From the NCBI GenBank assembly GCA_040905705.1, contig JBBDQZ010000071.1:1-64000 (forward strand): a stretch of DNA of 64,000 nt, given 5' to 3'. Position 1 is the stretch's first letter; each line of letters opens with the position of its first letter. The translations under genes were made by a program, and so were the position numbers. This DNA comes from JBBDQZ01 sp040905705. Its GTDB lineage: Bacteria; Bacteroidota; Rhodothermia; Balneolales; Natronogracilivirgulaceae. Of this stretch, positions 1 through 8,866 are shown piece by piece. The notes under the pieces are model-generated. The model saw only the letters and a list, made by a program, of their open reading frames with translations. It was not told where the DNA came from and did not search any database.

Positions 1-102
1 ACCCCGCAGCGATTCCGGGTATTGGCGGAGCGTTTTTTAGGCCGGAAGTTGCCCCATGTAGAAAATATCCGCCTGAAAGAAACCGAAAGTTCCATCTTGT
101 AA
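1..102 (+). CDS. C-terminal fragment, possibly 6-pyruvoyl-tetrahydropterin synthase/QueD family (5' end outside window)
   Basis: An open frame runs from the first base to a TAA at 100-102 and gives the last 33 residues of a protein. The tail NIRLKETESSIL resembles the end of the PTPS/QueD fold, where a conserved Glu-Thr pair on the last strand holds the pterin substrate. If correct, the enzyme makes 6-carboxytetrahydropterin for queuosine, or a related pterin. The fragment is too short to prove the family, and any protein ending in a similar strand would fit. It runs toward the opposite-strand methyltransferase gene. Confidence 0.4.
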   Translation, partial: TPQRFRVLAERFLGRKLPHVENIRLKETESSIL

Positions 103-199
103 TCAGCTCCCTTCTGTATATTAATTCATTAAAAAAATGATGATCAGCACTTCCGGCCATGATCGCCAAACATACAAGAAGTTTTTTTGCCGCGTTTTT

Positions 200-1018
200 T
201 TATCTGCAGAAATGTGCCATAACAATAGCTGAAGCAACAGATACATTGAGGCTTTCAACGGGCACTTCCGTATTCCCCTTCATCTGTCCGGATGATTGAA
301 CAGGGTCAATTCGCAATAATGTGTCCGCATATCCTTTTAATTCAAGCGAAACTCCCTGTGCTTCATTGCCGGCAACAAGAAGGTCTTTGCCACAAGGCCT
401 GAGCTCACGAAAAGATTTTGTATTGGAACCGGAATCCAGCACATGTATTCGCCAGTCCAAGCGCTGTGCCTTTTCAAAAAATACAGCCAGATCCGTTTCC
501 ATCCATGGCAGCACACCGGTTGCTCCAGCCGTGCTGCGCACTACTTTGGGATGAAACAGGTCCACTGTTCCCGGTGCGAAGACAAGGCCGCACAATCCAA
601 ACCAGGCGGCTGTTCTTATAATCGTTCCAAGGTTTCCCGGGTCCTGTAAGCGATCAGCTACGAAAATGACACCGTTACGGGCCAGTAACTCCGCCTCAGT
701 GACCGGGTCCGGCATATGACAAACAGCCATCGCTCCCTGCGACGACTCAGTGTCGCTCAATTGTCGAAACGTCGATGTTGTCACCGTAAAAAAAGGTATA
801 TCACGAACTTTCTCATACCACGAGTCCGGAATACCGTCCTTCAATTGCTGTTCATCCACGATGATCGCCACGATATCCAGGATACCATTGTCGATGATTT
901 GTTCCACCGTTCTCAACCCTTCGGCGATAAACTGCTTCTGTTTGTAACGATCCGTTCGTTTTCGAAGCAATCCAATCGATTTGATGCGGTTGCGGGAGAG
1001 TTGGGAAAATTTATTCAT
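200..1018 (-). CDS. SpoU/TrmH-family RNA 2'-O-methyltransferase
   Basis: This 272-residue protein has the layout of SpoU-class enzymes, which transfer methyl from SAM to a ribose 2'-OH of rRNA or tRNA. A basic N-terminal substrate-binding domain (about 1-100) contains QFIAEG near residue 30. The knotted SPOUT domain follows. Motif 1 is LQDPGNLGTIIRTAAWFG, with the catalytic-region Asn and Arg. Motif 2 is LLVAGNEAQGVS and motif 3 is VPVESLNVSVASAI at the C-terminus, forming the SAM-binding knot. The length is normal for TsnR/YsgA-like members. The exact RNA target cannot be read from the sequence. It is transcribed away from the neighbouring membrane-protein gene. Confidence 0.93.
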   Translation of the reverse strand: MNKFSQLSRNRIKSIGLLRKRTDRYKQKQFIAEGLRTVEQIIDNGILDIVAIIVDEQQLKDGIPDSWYEKVRDIPFFTVTTSTFRQLSDTESSQGAMAVCHMPDPVTEAELLARNGVIFVADRLQDPGNLGTIIRTAAWFGLCGLVFAPGTVDLFHPKVVRSTAGATGVLPWMETDLAVFFEKAQRLDWRIHVLDSGSNTKSFRELRPCGKDLLVAGNEAQGVSLELKGYADTLLRIDPVQSSGQMKGNTEVPVESLNVSVASAIVMAHFCR

Positions 1019-1210
1019 GATGCAGAGTATAACAATTAATAAGCCTCAAATTAATCCGGTGACTCTTTTATTCCGAAAAGATATTTTAAGACACCCATGT
1101 CAGCACCATCTGGCACCTATAATCAGATTAAACCCATGGATGCTCTGTGTGTTCTTATGAATCAGCAAGATGCAGTTGTAGATCGATCCCCGGGATGATA
1201 GATTAACCGA

Positions 1211-3241
1211 ATGCCGACAACTATTTGCAAAAATAAAAAATATGGCCTGTTTACTTCCGGTAAACAACGTACAATAATACCGGGACTGAAGATACATGGT
1301 TTGGTAATCTTCCTGTTAACGGCCTGCACCGGAACTGTTTCGGCCCAGTTCCCCTCTGCGTTTCTCGGTGGAGAATCTTTTTTTTATCGACAATTAGATG
1401 CCATGCAGTGGCAGTATGGGAGTAATCTGGGAATCACTGAAGGAAAATTTTCCATGGACCTCGACCATATGTTTCACTCCCGGTTCTATCTTATTGATGG
1501 TGATCCTCAAAATATCCAGGATGAAAATCAGTTGAATTTCTCACTTCAACAATGGCTCACCAACAAATGGGCATTAACCGGCGACGTGCAAACATACAGT
1601 TTCACAACAACCAGCTTGCGTCAGGATTTAGGACATGCCGGTATACTCTATAATCCACATGAAGAAATCCGGCTTTTTTTAAAGGGGGGATTCATGAGTG
1701 ACCGTCGAAGCAATAATCTTGACCAGGGATGGTCCGGCCGTTTTCATGCTCAAAGCCTTCCAATTCAAACCGGTGACTTTGTTTTTCATCCCCATGCTGA
1801 AGCGCATTACGCAAAAATAAGCCCAAGAGAATATGCTACCCTTCGGTTCCGGACCGATAGCGAATACCGATTCAATGACTTTCTGATGAGGGCAAACCTC
1901 CAGCTTGCTTCAGGTACCCGTGAGAGCTATCAACCAAGCAGCTTTTTCAATCGAGGCCTTAGCAATATCATAGAATCGATCCAAAATGACTCGACTCTGC
2001 TCGATATGCAGATCCGCATGCCTCTCACCGGCAATATCGGGCTCTCTATCGATCTCCTCACACTTGGCAATACACGGACCGTTGAAGGCCGGCCGGTTTC
2101 AGATGATTTTGATGATCCCATATTTAATACCAGGTCTCGACGACGGGAATTGCAACTGCGAGCAACTACAGACTATGCCTTCAATAAAAACCAAATCGCA
2201 CTGGGATTTCAATACAGCTACATAAACAGGGGAACACGATTAATAAACACCCGCGAAATTCCTGAAGATCAGACAAACCGCCGGAATGAAATTCTGCGTA
2301 GCTCCAACTTTGACCAAAGCCGTTTTGAACTTTTTACACAAAACCGTTTCTCGCTATCTGACCGCAATGAACTGATTCTTCAGGCTCAATCGGGAATACT
2401 GAGATACGATACACCGGAAATTAATCTCGACGATCGTGACGAACTGAATTACCTTGTACTGATTACTGACCGCCATGAGTTTTCTCCTTACTTTGATTTA
2501 ACCGTCCGGGCTGGTGGAGAAGCAACACATTACGTCTATCTTTCCACTACACGAAGTATTGAAAACAACTGGCGGCGCATTATCCGCTTGTCTCCTGAGA
2601 TCAACTGGCAGCCACATAATCGGATACAACTTCGTCAGTCTTTCCAGGTACGGGCCAACTATACCATAGAAGACTTCCAGCTTGAGGGCCGGCCCAAAAA
2701 CGACCAGTCATCACGGGAATACGCTGTTCAATCAAATGTAGATATCGTACTGGCCCAAAACTGGCAGCTTGAAATAAATGGCTCTCGCAGTGAATTACGT
2801 ATTGGCCGACTCTATTGGAATACCTTCCAGGAAACGCCGACAGACACGCTTATCACTTACAATACAGAATTGATGATTGTACACCAAACCGCACAACACA
2901 GGATCGGGATTGGTGGCCGGTACTACTTAAGAAGAGACTATCTGCCTCAAACCACACTGCGTACGGAAGTAACGAATGAAGAAGGTGGCCAGGTTCCGGT
3001 TAGCAGAACCGCACCCGGTGTGCAATACACACGTCAGATGGGACCATCTGTTGATATTGACCTGAATTTCTTGTCAGGCAACCACCTGGTTATAAGCGGG
3101 TGGTTGCAGCGTCAAAGCGTTCGTCGGCGATTATATACTACATATCCGGATGATGTAGCAACAGCCTTTCAAAAGGAAGAACGGCAACGTTCACGCCGGA
3201 CCTATCCCAATCTTGAAATACGGGCTGTTTTCAGCTTTTAA
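1211..3241 (+). CDS. Putative outer-membrane beta-barrel protein, function unknown
   Basis: This 676-residue protein begins with a long basic N-region, then a hydrophobic stretch and an Ala-x-Ala-type cleavage site ending VSA-QF near residues 45-46, which fits a Sec signal peptide. The rest shows alternating polar and aromatic strands throughout (many Tyr, Phe, Arg and Asn), few helices and a C-terminal Phe, as in outer-membrane barrels. No enzyme motif or TonB plug domain was recognised. The start used is the only Met before the signal sequence. It is flanked by opposite-strand genes, so it is probably monocistronic. Confidence 0.75.
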   Translation: MPTTICKNKKYGLFTSGKQRTIIPGLKIHGLVIFLLTACTGTVSAQFPSAFLGGESFFYRQLDAMQWQYGSNLGITEGKFSMDLDHMFHSRFYLIDGDPQNIQDENQLNFSLQQWLTNKWALTGDVQTYSFTTTSLRQDLGHAGILYNPHEEIRLFLKGGFMSDRRSNNLDQGWSGRFHAQSLPIQTGDFVFHPHAEAHYAKISPREYATLRFRTDSEYRFNDFLMRANLQLASGTRESYQPSSFFNRGLSNIIESIQNDSTLLDMQIRMPLTGNIGLSIDLLTLGNTRTVEGRPVSDDFDDPIFNTRSRRRELQLRATTDYAFNKNQIALGFQYSYINRGTRLINTREIPEDQTNRRNEILRSSNFDQSRFELFTQNRFSLSDRNELILQAQSGILRYDTPEINLDDRDELNYLVLITDRHEFSPYFDLTVRAGGEATHYVYLSTTRSIENNWRRIIRLSPEINWQPHNRIQLRQSFQVRANYTIEDFQLEGRPKNDQSSREYAVQSNVDIVLAQNWQLEINGSRSELRIGRLYWNTFQETPTDTLITYNTELMIVHQTAQHRIGIGGRYYLRRDYLPQTTLRTEVTNEEGGQVPVSRTAPGVQYTRQMGPSVDIDLNFLSGNHLVISGWLQRQSVRRRLYTTYPDDVATAFQKEERQRSRRTYPNLEIRAVFSF

Positions 3242-3430
3242 TGTCTGGTACTTGAAATCATTGGAGCTCCATTTCTTTTGGTATCCAGCTCCTCAGGATC
3301 GATTTGTAAACAACGATTTTCAGAGGCATGCCCATGTCCAAAACGCAGTTCCAATTCTTTCAGCAGTTCAGGAATACGATTTGTATAAATTTCGGGGATC
3401 ATGGGAGGAGGCCAAAACTACAAACTGCGT

Positions 3431-4318
3431 TTACATGAACCTGTAATTTAACCCTACAGACAGAATCTGTTTGATCTGCAACTCTTTGGAGATGTCGTCA
3501 TTGTATTGAAGGGCAAATTCAAAATTAGTGGAAAGATAGTTATTGATACGCCCCTCAAGCTCATTAATAAACACAAAATCGGTATTCAATAAACTTTTCT
3601 GGAGGTTACTAAAAGTTTCAAGAAACCCGGAATAATTAACATTCTCCCATATTTCACGTTCATATCTTAAAATAATGGTAAAACCGGCCTCATTGCGAAA
3701 CCAGTCCCCCTGTGCAAGGCCGTATCCATCGGAGAGTGAAGTATCCCTCATAAATGTTTGTCGCAGTGACATCCCTACGAGCGTCTCCAGGTAGCGATCG
3801 GGATCATAAGAAAAACCGGCGGTTTCGATAAGTGTTCCAGGGGTCAGAAAACGCGACCGCACATTTTCAAAATCTGAATCATATCCCTTGTCGAACTGCG
3901 TTTCAAAATTAACATTCAACGTAAAACTGAATCGTTCATCTGAAAAGCGTCTGCGAAACTGATTTCGAAATCGAATAACATCTTCACTTTTACGGAAAGC
4001 CCCACGATTCAACCTTGTCTGGCCGTACCTAAGATCAATCCTTGATCCGAATTGATAAGGATCTTCTGTATATATGGCTATAAACAAAGTATTTGCTACG
4101 ACCGCAATACGATCTACCCCACCCTTTGCCCATGCCCGGTAATAAGCTTGTGAACCGTTCAGCCCTGTTCGCAGAGTATAATTCCAGGAACCTTTCTCTT
4201 CGGCTTCAGTTGCCGAGAGAATATCATCGGTAGGCATAGGCAGTTTTTGCGCCATGGTTGGTGAAATCCATACTGACACAAGCAGCCCTGTCAATAAAAT
4301 TACCTGCCAACGGCGCAT
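3431..4318 (-). CDS. DUF3078 family secreted protein
   Basis: The annotated start is Met at 4318 (295 residues) because MRRWQVILLTGLLVSVW begins a proper signal peptide cleaved near TMAQ-KL. The frame itself is open 22 codons further upstream to 4384. After cleavage the protein shows the DUF3078 hallmark: a Trp-led segment, then GLNGSQAYYRAWAKGG, matching the family's G-x-x-x-SQ...W-x-x-GG pattern. It continues as an amphipathic beta-strand protein with many Arg and Phe, probably an outer-membrane barrel. DUF3078 is typical of Bacteroidota and has no assigned function. The C-terminal residues (LNYRFM) suit barrel insertion. Confidence 0.8.
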   Translation of the reverse strand: MRRWQVILLTGLLVSVWISPTMAQKLPMPTDDILSATEAEEKGSWNYTLRTGLNGSQAYYRAWAKGGVDRIAVVANTLFIAIYTEDPYQFGSRIDLRYGQTRLNRGAFRKSEDVIRFRNQFRRRFSDERFSFTLNVNFETQFDKGYDSDFENVRSRFLTPGTLIETAGFSYDPDRYLETLVGMSLRQTFMRDTSLSDGYGLAQGDWFRNEAGFTIILRYEREIWENVNYSGFLETFSNLQKSLLNTDFVFINELEGRINNYLSTNFEFALQYNDDISKELQIKQILSVGLNYRFM

Positions 4319-4572
4319 AACCCAAAAAATTCTAATTATTGATAAGTATAGACAAATTGCCGAACGCCCAATGAGATGATCCAATTACATCCGGTAGTAA
4401 TGGGGTATGACAAAATATAATTTATCAGGATGCCACACGAATTAATTCCGTCAGCTGTTCAATAAGGCAAATCGGAGCCATCCATCAGATCAGGCTTATT
4501 GGCTTAATATAAGGATTCCAGATTCTACTTGTCAGGATTAGTTTTTTGAGTGGCACACTTGTCCAACCCGGA

Positions 4573-5157
4573 TCAAGCCTGTAACCAGACGCCATCAGGG
4601 TCACCGTTTTTTTTAAAACGACACCGAACATGCTCTTTAAGTTTTGTGGGGCTATACAAACCGAGGTAATGAATATTAATCGGGTAGCGACGGTGACCAC
4701 GGTCAATCAATGCGGCGAGTTTTATCTCTTCGGGTTTCTCCTTATCGGTAACAATTTGCAACGCCTGATACATGGTTCGCCCACTATACATGACATCATC
4801 CATGATCACGACTTTTTTGTTAAGAACCGTTGGGAACTTTTCAGGATGTTCTGATTGATTTTTTTTTAATGAAGAAGTGTCGCTATCGGGAGAATGGCCC
4901 GGATTATTTTGATCTGCACCATTCCCGGATGTCCCCGCAAGGGGGATGCGGAAAGCACGGATTTGTGTATGATAGATATGCGAAAGTTTGGCGGCCAATA
5001 TAGTGGCCAGTCTGTATCCTCGATCTGACACACCGAAAATAACAAGCTGGTCAGAACCATGGGTATCCTCGTAGATCTGAAAGGCTATCCGGGTGATAGT
5101 CCGGTCGATCCGGGCAGGATTCATCAACAGGTGATTGGAAGAGTCGGAGTCGGACAC
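4573..5157 (-). CDS. pyrR: PyrR-like phosphoribosyltransferase
   Basis: This 194-residue type I phosphoribosyltransferase has the PRPP-binding motif VVIMDDVMYSGRTM at about 116-129. PyrR-type features are GVSDRGYRLATIL (42-54), the DRGH box (152-155) and a C-terminal SPTKLKEHV segment. PyrR has uracil phosphoribosyltransferase activity and, in many bacteria, binds pyr mRNA to cause attenuation. Between the first domain half and the PRPP loop lies a hydrophilic stretch of about 30 residues (75-107, rich in Ser, Asn, Asp and Gly), longer than usual for the family. It lies 6 bases after a small secreted-protein gene and probably shares its transcript. No pyrimidine genes adjoin it; pyrF is 8 kb away. 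Confidence 0.85.
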   Translation of the reverse strand: MSDSDSSNHLLMNPARIDRTITRIAFQIYEDTHGSDQLVIFGVSDRGYRLATILAAKLSHIYHTQIRAFRIPLAGTSGNGADQNNPGHSPDSDTSSLKKNQSEHPEKFPTVLNKKVVIMDDVMYSGRTMYQALQIVTDKEKPEEIKLAALIDRGHRRYPINIHYLGLYSPTKLKEHVRCRFKKNGDPDGVWLQA

Positions 5158-5163
5158 GGCAGT

Positions 5164-5613
5164 CTACTGAAACAATGCTTTTATGCTGCCCCAGGTACGT
5201 CGAACAGCATTGGTGGTGTACTCGAGTCGGGTATCGTCACAACGAACTTTGCCGCTGCCGGAGCTATTGGAATAAAGTTCATACATCACACTTTCTACAC
5301 TGGCAAACTCTTCAGAGTAACCTTTATACAGATCCATATCCGTACAGGAAAGCAAATTTCCGTTTTGTCTTATACATCCCGTGTTAACACTTTGGAAGCT
5401 GCCATCGCTTCCCATTTTTCGCTGCAGTTCAAAAGCACCTGCATTCACATTACCGGAATCATGTACCTCCCACTCAAGAAGAATATTAAAGGATTTCTCA
5501 ACAGGAGAGGCTTTAAAACTGCCATCCACATAATTAGAACACAATTCTGTTTCCATAGCAACAAGAAACAGGATGGATATAAATGAGATACAAACTAATT
5601 GTAATGATTTCAT
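5164..5613 (-). CDS. Small secreted protein of unknown function, upstream in the pyrR transcript
   Basis: The 149 residues start with a clear signal peptide (MKSLQLVCISFISILFLVAM). The mature part has five to six cysteines and a stretch FNILLEWEVHDSGNVNAGAF followed by ELQRK. This looks like a single fibronectin-III-like beta sandwich, in which a Trp strand is followed by an FELQR strand. No catalytic motif is seen. The stop lies 6 bases before the pyrR start, so the two genes are probably co-transcribed although their cellular locations differ. I do not recognise a named family. Confidence 0.6.
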   Translation of the reverse strand: MKSLQLVCISFISILFLVAMETELCSNYVDGSFKASPVEKSFNILLEWEVHDSGNVNAGAFELQRKMGSDGSFQSVNTGCIRQNGNLLSCTDMDLYKGYSEEFASVESVMYELYSNSSGSGKVRCDDTRLEYTTNAVRRTWGSIKALFQ

Positions 5614-5715
5614 CCCTTGCTAATCCATAACATAAATGATCTATAAACAACCTTTGCAACATGCAAGGTAAACAATTTTTCTTGTATTATACAAACAGGA
5701 TTTTATCATAATAAC

Positions 5716-6972
5716 ATGGATATTATTCGTGAAGATTTTTTTCATTTTCTGTGGAAAAATCTTCATTTCTCACAAAATAACTTAATAACGACAACCGGTA
5801 TCCGGCTGAAGATTTTGCATCCCGGTTACTACAATAAAGGAGACGGGCCTGATTACCGATACGCTAAAATCCGATTTAATGACATATTGATGGTCGGGGA
5901 TGTCGAATTACACAAATATTCCGGAGAGTGGAACCGTCATGGGCATCAGAACGATTCCCGGTATGAGTGTGTGATTTTACATGTTGTAGTGCATGATAAT
6001 CTTCATAAACGGGAAGTAAGAGCTTCTGACGGGCACGGGGTACCGACCCTGGAACTTCGTTCATCCTTGCCAACCCGGCTTGCAAATCTTTGGCGTGCGT
6101 ATCATCGCCCGGTTGACCTGCCCTGTTCCGGCCTGCTTCAGGAAATCCCTGAATATATTTTTATGGAAATTACCAAGAAGTGGGACCGTGCCTATTTCCA
6201 TTACAGGCTCGACCGTATCCTGTCCTTATTTCCTGCAGGAAAACCAATGAAAACGGCCTGGAAACACATGCTGATATCAGGTGTATTTCAGGGGCTCGGA
6301 TATCATCACAATCAGGAAAATATGTTGCTATTGGCTGATTACTTGTTATCGACTTGCACGCCGTCGCAATATTCCGGCCCCACTTCATCACACAATCTTG
6401 GCAAACAGCTTCTTCGAAAAGCGGGATTTTCAGGTTCTACTCATTTGAAAATTAATAAAAAACATCATAAAGCATACAAAACCGGATCGAAGACAGAGGC
6501 CGGAACAATCATATACCGGTCCGAATGGGATTTCAGCGGATCCCGTCCGGCTAACCGTCCTCAAATCCGGATCATGCAAGGCGCCGAACTCTTTATGCGA
6601 ATAAATCAACTGCCCGTCTCAGAATGGATGAAACAACCGGTAGAAGATCAGTGGACTCAAATCTGTCGTATGAGCAGGGCTCCATCAATAGGGAAAAACA
6701 GGAGGGAAATTATTTTCCATAATATCATTCTTCCCTCCGTCTATTTGTTAGGTCAATGGATGAATCATAAAAACCTGTGTAGCCGGATTGCATTTCTCTG
6801 GGCCCGCCAACATATTCCCCTCCCTGACAAAGTACATATGAAACTCAATTCCAGTGGTATACCCTCCGGAAAACATTATTTCAGGTTGGCTACATTACAT
6901 CATTATAAACATTATTGCCGTGAGAAACGGTGCAATGAATGTGAAGTCATGAAGTATCTGGCACGTCCTTGA
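5716..6972 (+). CDS. DUF2851 family protein
   Basis: This 418-residue cytoplasmic protein matches DUF2851, a family of unknown function common in Bacteroidota and relatives. Diagnostic features are the start EDFFHFLWKNLHFS, the GPDYRYAKIRFND segment, GDVELHKYSGEWNRHGH and YECVILHVVVHDN. The dense acidic and His residues in that N-terminal half resemble a metal-dependent nuclease-like core, but this is a guess. A C-terminal pair, CREKRCNEC, adds four close cysteines or basic residues that could bind metal. The start follows an AT-rich divergent intergenic region. No partner gene is adjacent; the tRNA-Gln follows. Confidence 0.8.
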   Translation: MDIIREDFFHFLWKNLHFSQNNLITTTGIRLKILHPGYYNKGDGPDYRYAKIRFNDILMVGDVELHKYSGEWNRHGHQNDSRYECVILHVVVHDNLHKREVRASDGHGVPTLELRSSLPTRLANLWRAYHRPVDLPCSGLLQEIPEYIFMEITKKWDRAYFHYRLDRILSLFPAGKPMKTAWKHMLISGVFQGLGYHHNQENMLLLADYLLSTCTPSQYSGPTSSHNLGKQLLRKAGFSGSTHLKINKKHHKAYKTGSKTEAGTIIYRSEWDFSGSRPANRPQIRIMQGAELFMRINQLPVSEWMKQPVEDQWTQICRMSRAPSIGKNRREIIFHNIILPSVYLLGQWMNHKNLCSRIAFLWARQHIPLPDKVHMKLNSSGIPSGKHYFRLATLHHYKHYCREKRCNECEVMKYLARP

Positions 6973-6999
6973 CTTGAAATAGAACAATGCCTAAATTTG
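6969..6999 (+). promoter_or_regulatory. Bacteroidota-type promoter of tRNA-Gln
   Basis: TTG at 6969-6971 and TAAATTTG at 6992-6999 are separated by 20 bases, matching the -33 TTG / -7 TAnnTTTG promoter of this group. The tRNA begins 23 bases after the -7 element. The -33 box overlaps the end of the upstream coding region. Confidence 0.6.
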
Positions 7000-7022
7000 G
7001 CGTCTGTCAAATATCCGACTTT

Positions 7023-7093
7023 TGCCCGGTCGTCTAAAGGTAGGACAGCGGGTTTTGGTCCCGTAAGTGGGGGTTCGATTCCTCCCCGGGCAA
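7023..7093 (+). tRNA. tRNA-Gln (anticodon TTG)
   Basis: The acceptor arms TGCCCGG (7023-7029) and CCGGGCA (7086-7092) pair fully, followed by discriminator A. The D arm is GTC/GAC. The anticodon stem GCGGG/CCCGT encloses the loop TTTTGGT with anticodon TTG. The T arm has a TTCGATT loop. CCA is not encoded. A promoter lies just upstream and a strong hairpin with a T-run follows. Confidence 0.93.
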
Positions 7094-7126
7094 CTGTTGC
7101 ACGACCGTTTTCACTTATTATAATTT

Positions 7127-7158
7127 AAAAGGATGAACATGCCGGTTTCATCCTTTTT
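7127..7158 (+). terminator. Intrinsic terminator after tRNA-Gln
   Basis: An 11-bp perfect stem, AAAAGGATGAA (7127-7137) with TTCATCCTTTT (7147-7157), has a 9-base loop, and its right arm runs into a T-run. It lies between the tRNA and prs and would end tRNA transcription. Confidence 0.75.
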
Positions 7159-7193
7159 AGTATTCACCGAACTTTAGCTGCTGTACAACCATC

Positions 7194-8126
7194 TTGGACA
7201 AACCATTAGCCATATTTGCCGGGAGGAGTAATCTGGCACTTGCCCGTGCCATTGCTGAAAAATACGGGACAAAATTGGGTGCGGTTACGATCAAATCCTT
7301 TTCCGACGGTGAACTCTATATAAAATATCAGCAAAGTATTCGAGGTGCGGATGTTTTTATCGTTCAGTCAACGCCCCCACCCGGCGACAATATCATAGAG
7401 CTGCTGCTGATGATTGATGCCGCAAAACGCGCATCGGCTGATCGTGTCACAGCGGTCATTCCATACTTTGGTTATGCCCGTCAGGACCGGAAAGACCAGC
7501 CACGAGTTTCCATTGCATCAAAATTATTTGCCAATCTGCTCTCGGAAGCCGGTGCAGACCGGGTGTTGACAATGGATCTTCACGCACCGCAGATTCAGGG
7601 GTTCTTTGATATACCGCTGGATCATCTCTACGCCAGTTCCATATTTGTGGACTATTTTAAAAAAAATGCTATCGAAGATCTTGTCGTTGTAGCTCCGGAT
7701 GTAGGCAGTTTGAAAATGGCCCGATCCTATTCCAAACGCCTTAATGCCGGACTGGCTTTCGTAGACAAACGACGACCCACGCAAAATATCGCAGAAGTCA
7801 TGAACATTATTGGGGAAGTGAAGGATAAAAATATCTTGCTTGTCGATGATCTGATTGACACGGCCGGCACCATCACTAATGCCGCCGGTGCCCTGAAAGA
7901 ACGAGGAGCAAAAAAAATCATGGCTTCCAGTACCCACCCCATTTTATCAGGCCCGGCTTTTCAACGTATAGAAGACTCACCAATCGACAAATTTTTGGTC
8001 ACTGATACGGTTCCTCTGAAAAAGCCGTCGGATAAAATTCTCGTCCTGAGTGTCTCCGGCCTGTTCGCCGAATCCATACGTCGAATCTATACCGATGATT
8101 CCATTAGTACATTATTTGACGATTAA
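7194..8126 (+). CDS. prs: Ribose-phosphate pyrophosphokinase (PRPP synthetase)
   Basis: The 310-residue protein has normal PrsA length. It makes PRPP from ribose 5-phosphate and ATP for nucleotide, His and Trp synthesis. Visible motifs are the start LAIFAGRSN, SFSDGE, VQSTPPPGDN, the ATP-binding PYFGYARQDRK, the metal-binding MDLHAPQIQGFF and the PRPP loop ILLVDDLIDTAGTI near residue 220. The start codon is TTG at 7194; no in-frame ATG fits the family's N-terminus and no clear Shine-Dalgarno is present. It leads a likely prs-rplY-pth operon, with a 24-base gap to rplY. Confidence 0.97.
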   Translation: MDKPLAIFAGRSNLALARAIAEKYGTKLGAVTIKSFSDGELYIKYQQSIRGADVFIVQSTPPPGDNIIELLLMIDAAKRASADRVTAVIPYFGYARQDRKDQPRVSIASKLFANLLSEAGADRVLTMDLHAPQIQGFFDIPLDHLYASSIFVDYFKKNAIEDLVVVAPDVGSLKMARSYSKRLNAGLAFVDKRRPTQNIAEVMNIIGEVKDKNILLVDDLIDTAGTITNAAGALKERGAKKIMASSTHPILSGPAFQRIEDSPIDKFLVTDTVPLKKPSDKILVLSVSGLFAESIRRIYTDDSISTLFDD

Positions 8127-8150
8127 CCTTTAAGTGTTGTTTTCTGAATT

Positions 8151-8855
8151 ATGGAAAAACCAAATGTAATAACTGTAGAAGCAAACGATCGTGAGATATC
8201 TAAATCCGCATTAAAAAATATGCGGGAAAACATGATGGTCCCGGCGGTTGCATACGGTCCGAAAATAAAAAAAAACCTGCATGTATATCTACCCGAGCTT
8301 GAGCTTGAGAAAGTCCTTCGAACCAATAAAAAGGTCATAATCAAATTGGTGCATGGAGGCAAAGAGTACAACACCCTCCTCCAGAAAGTCGAATATGATC
8401 CGGTAACCGACAGGCCCATTCATGTGGACCTGTTCGCACTGGAAGAAAAGACACAGGTAACGCTGACCATCCCGATTCGCCTGACAGGTACACCCCAGGG
8501 CGTAACCGAGGGGGGTGGCCGACTTTATCAGCCGCTTCGCAGTTTGCAGGTAAAATGTTTTCCCAAAGACATTCCGGCGGAAATAGTGCTGGATGTCTCC
8601 GAACTCACAATCGGTGACACAATCGACGTCTCCAGCATAGATGTTGAAGGTATTGAGCCTTTACGCGCTTCCTTCAGAACCATCGCTGTTATTCGTCCGC
8701 CCAAAGGCGGCCTTGCTGAACTCCTCGGACTCGAAGAAGAGGAAGAAACAGAAGAAGGTGAAGAAGAAGCGGAAGGAGCTGAAAAAGAGGAACGCACTGA
8801 TAGTGATGAAGGCGGCGAAGCGGAAGCTTCTTCCAAATCCAAAGACGAAAGCTAA
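8151..8855 (+). CDS. rplY: 50S ribosomal protein bL25 (Ctc/TL5 long form)
   Basis: The 234 residues form the two-domain Ctc/TL5 type of bL25, which binds 5S rRNA at the central protuberance. The N-terminal 5S-binding barrel (about 5-95) contains NMMVPAVAYGP and VHVDLFALEE-like strands. The second beta domain (about 100-180) includes VTLTIPIRLTGTP. The last 45 residues are almost entirely Glu, Asp, Ala, Lys and Ser, a strongly acidic tail beyond the folded domains that is frequent in this group. It sits between prs and pth, with 11 bases to the pth start, an arrangement seen in many bacteria. Confidence 0.95.
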   Translation: MEKPNVITVEANDREISKSALKNMRENMMVPAVAYGPKIKKNLHVYLPELELEKVLRTNKKVIIKLVHGGKEYNTLLQKVEYDPVTDRPIHVDLFALEEKTQVTLTIPIRLTGTPQGVTEGGGRLYQPLRSLQVKCFPKDIPAEIVLDVSELTIGDTIDVSSIDVEGIEPLRASFRTIAVIRPPKGGLAELLGLEEEEETEEGEEEAEGAEKEERTDSDEGGEAEASSKSKDES

Positions 8856-8866
8856 ATGATATCGTC

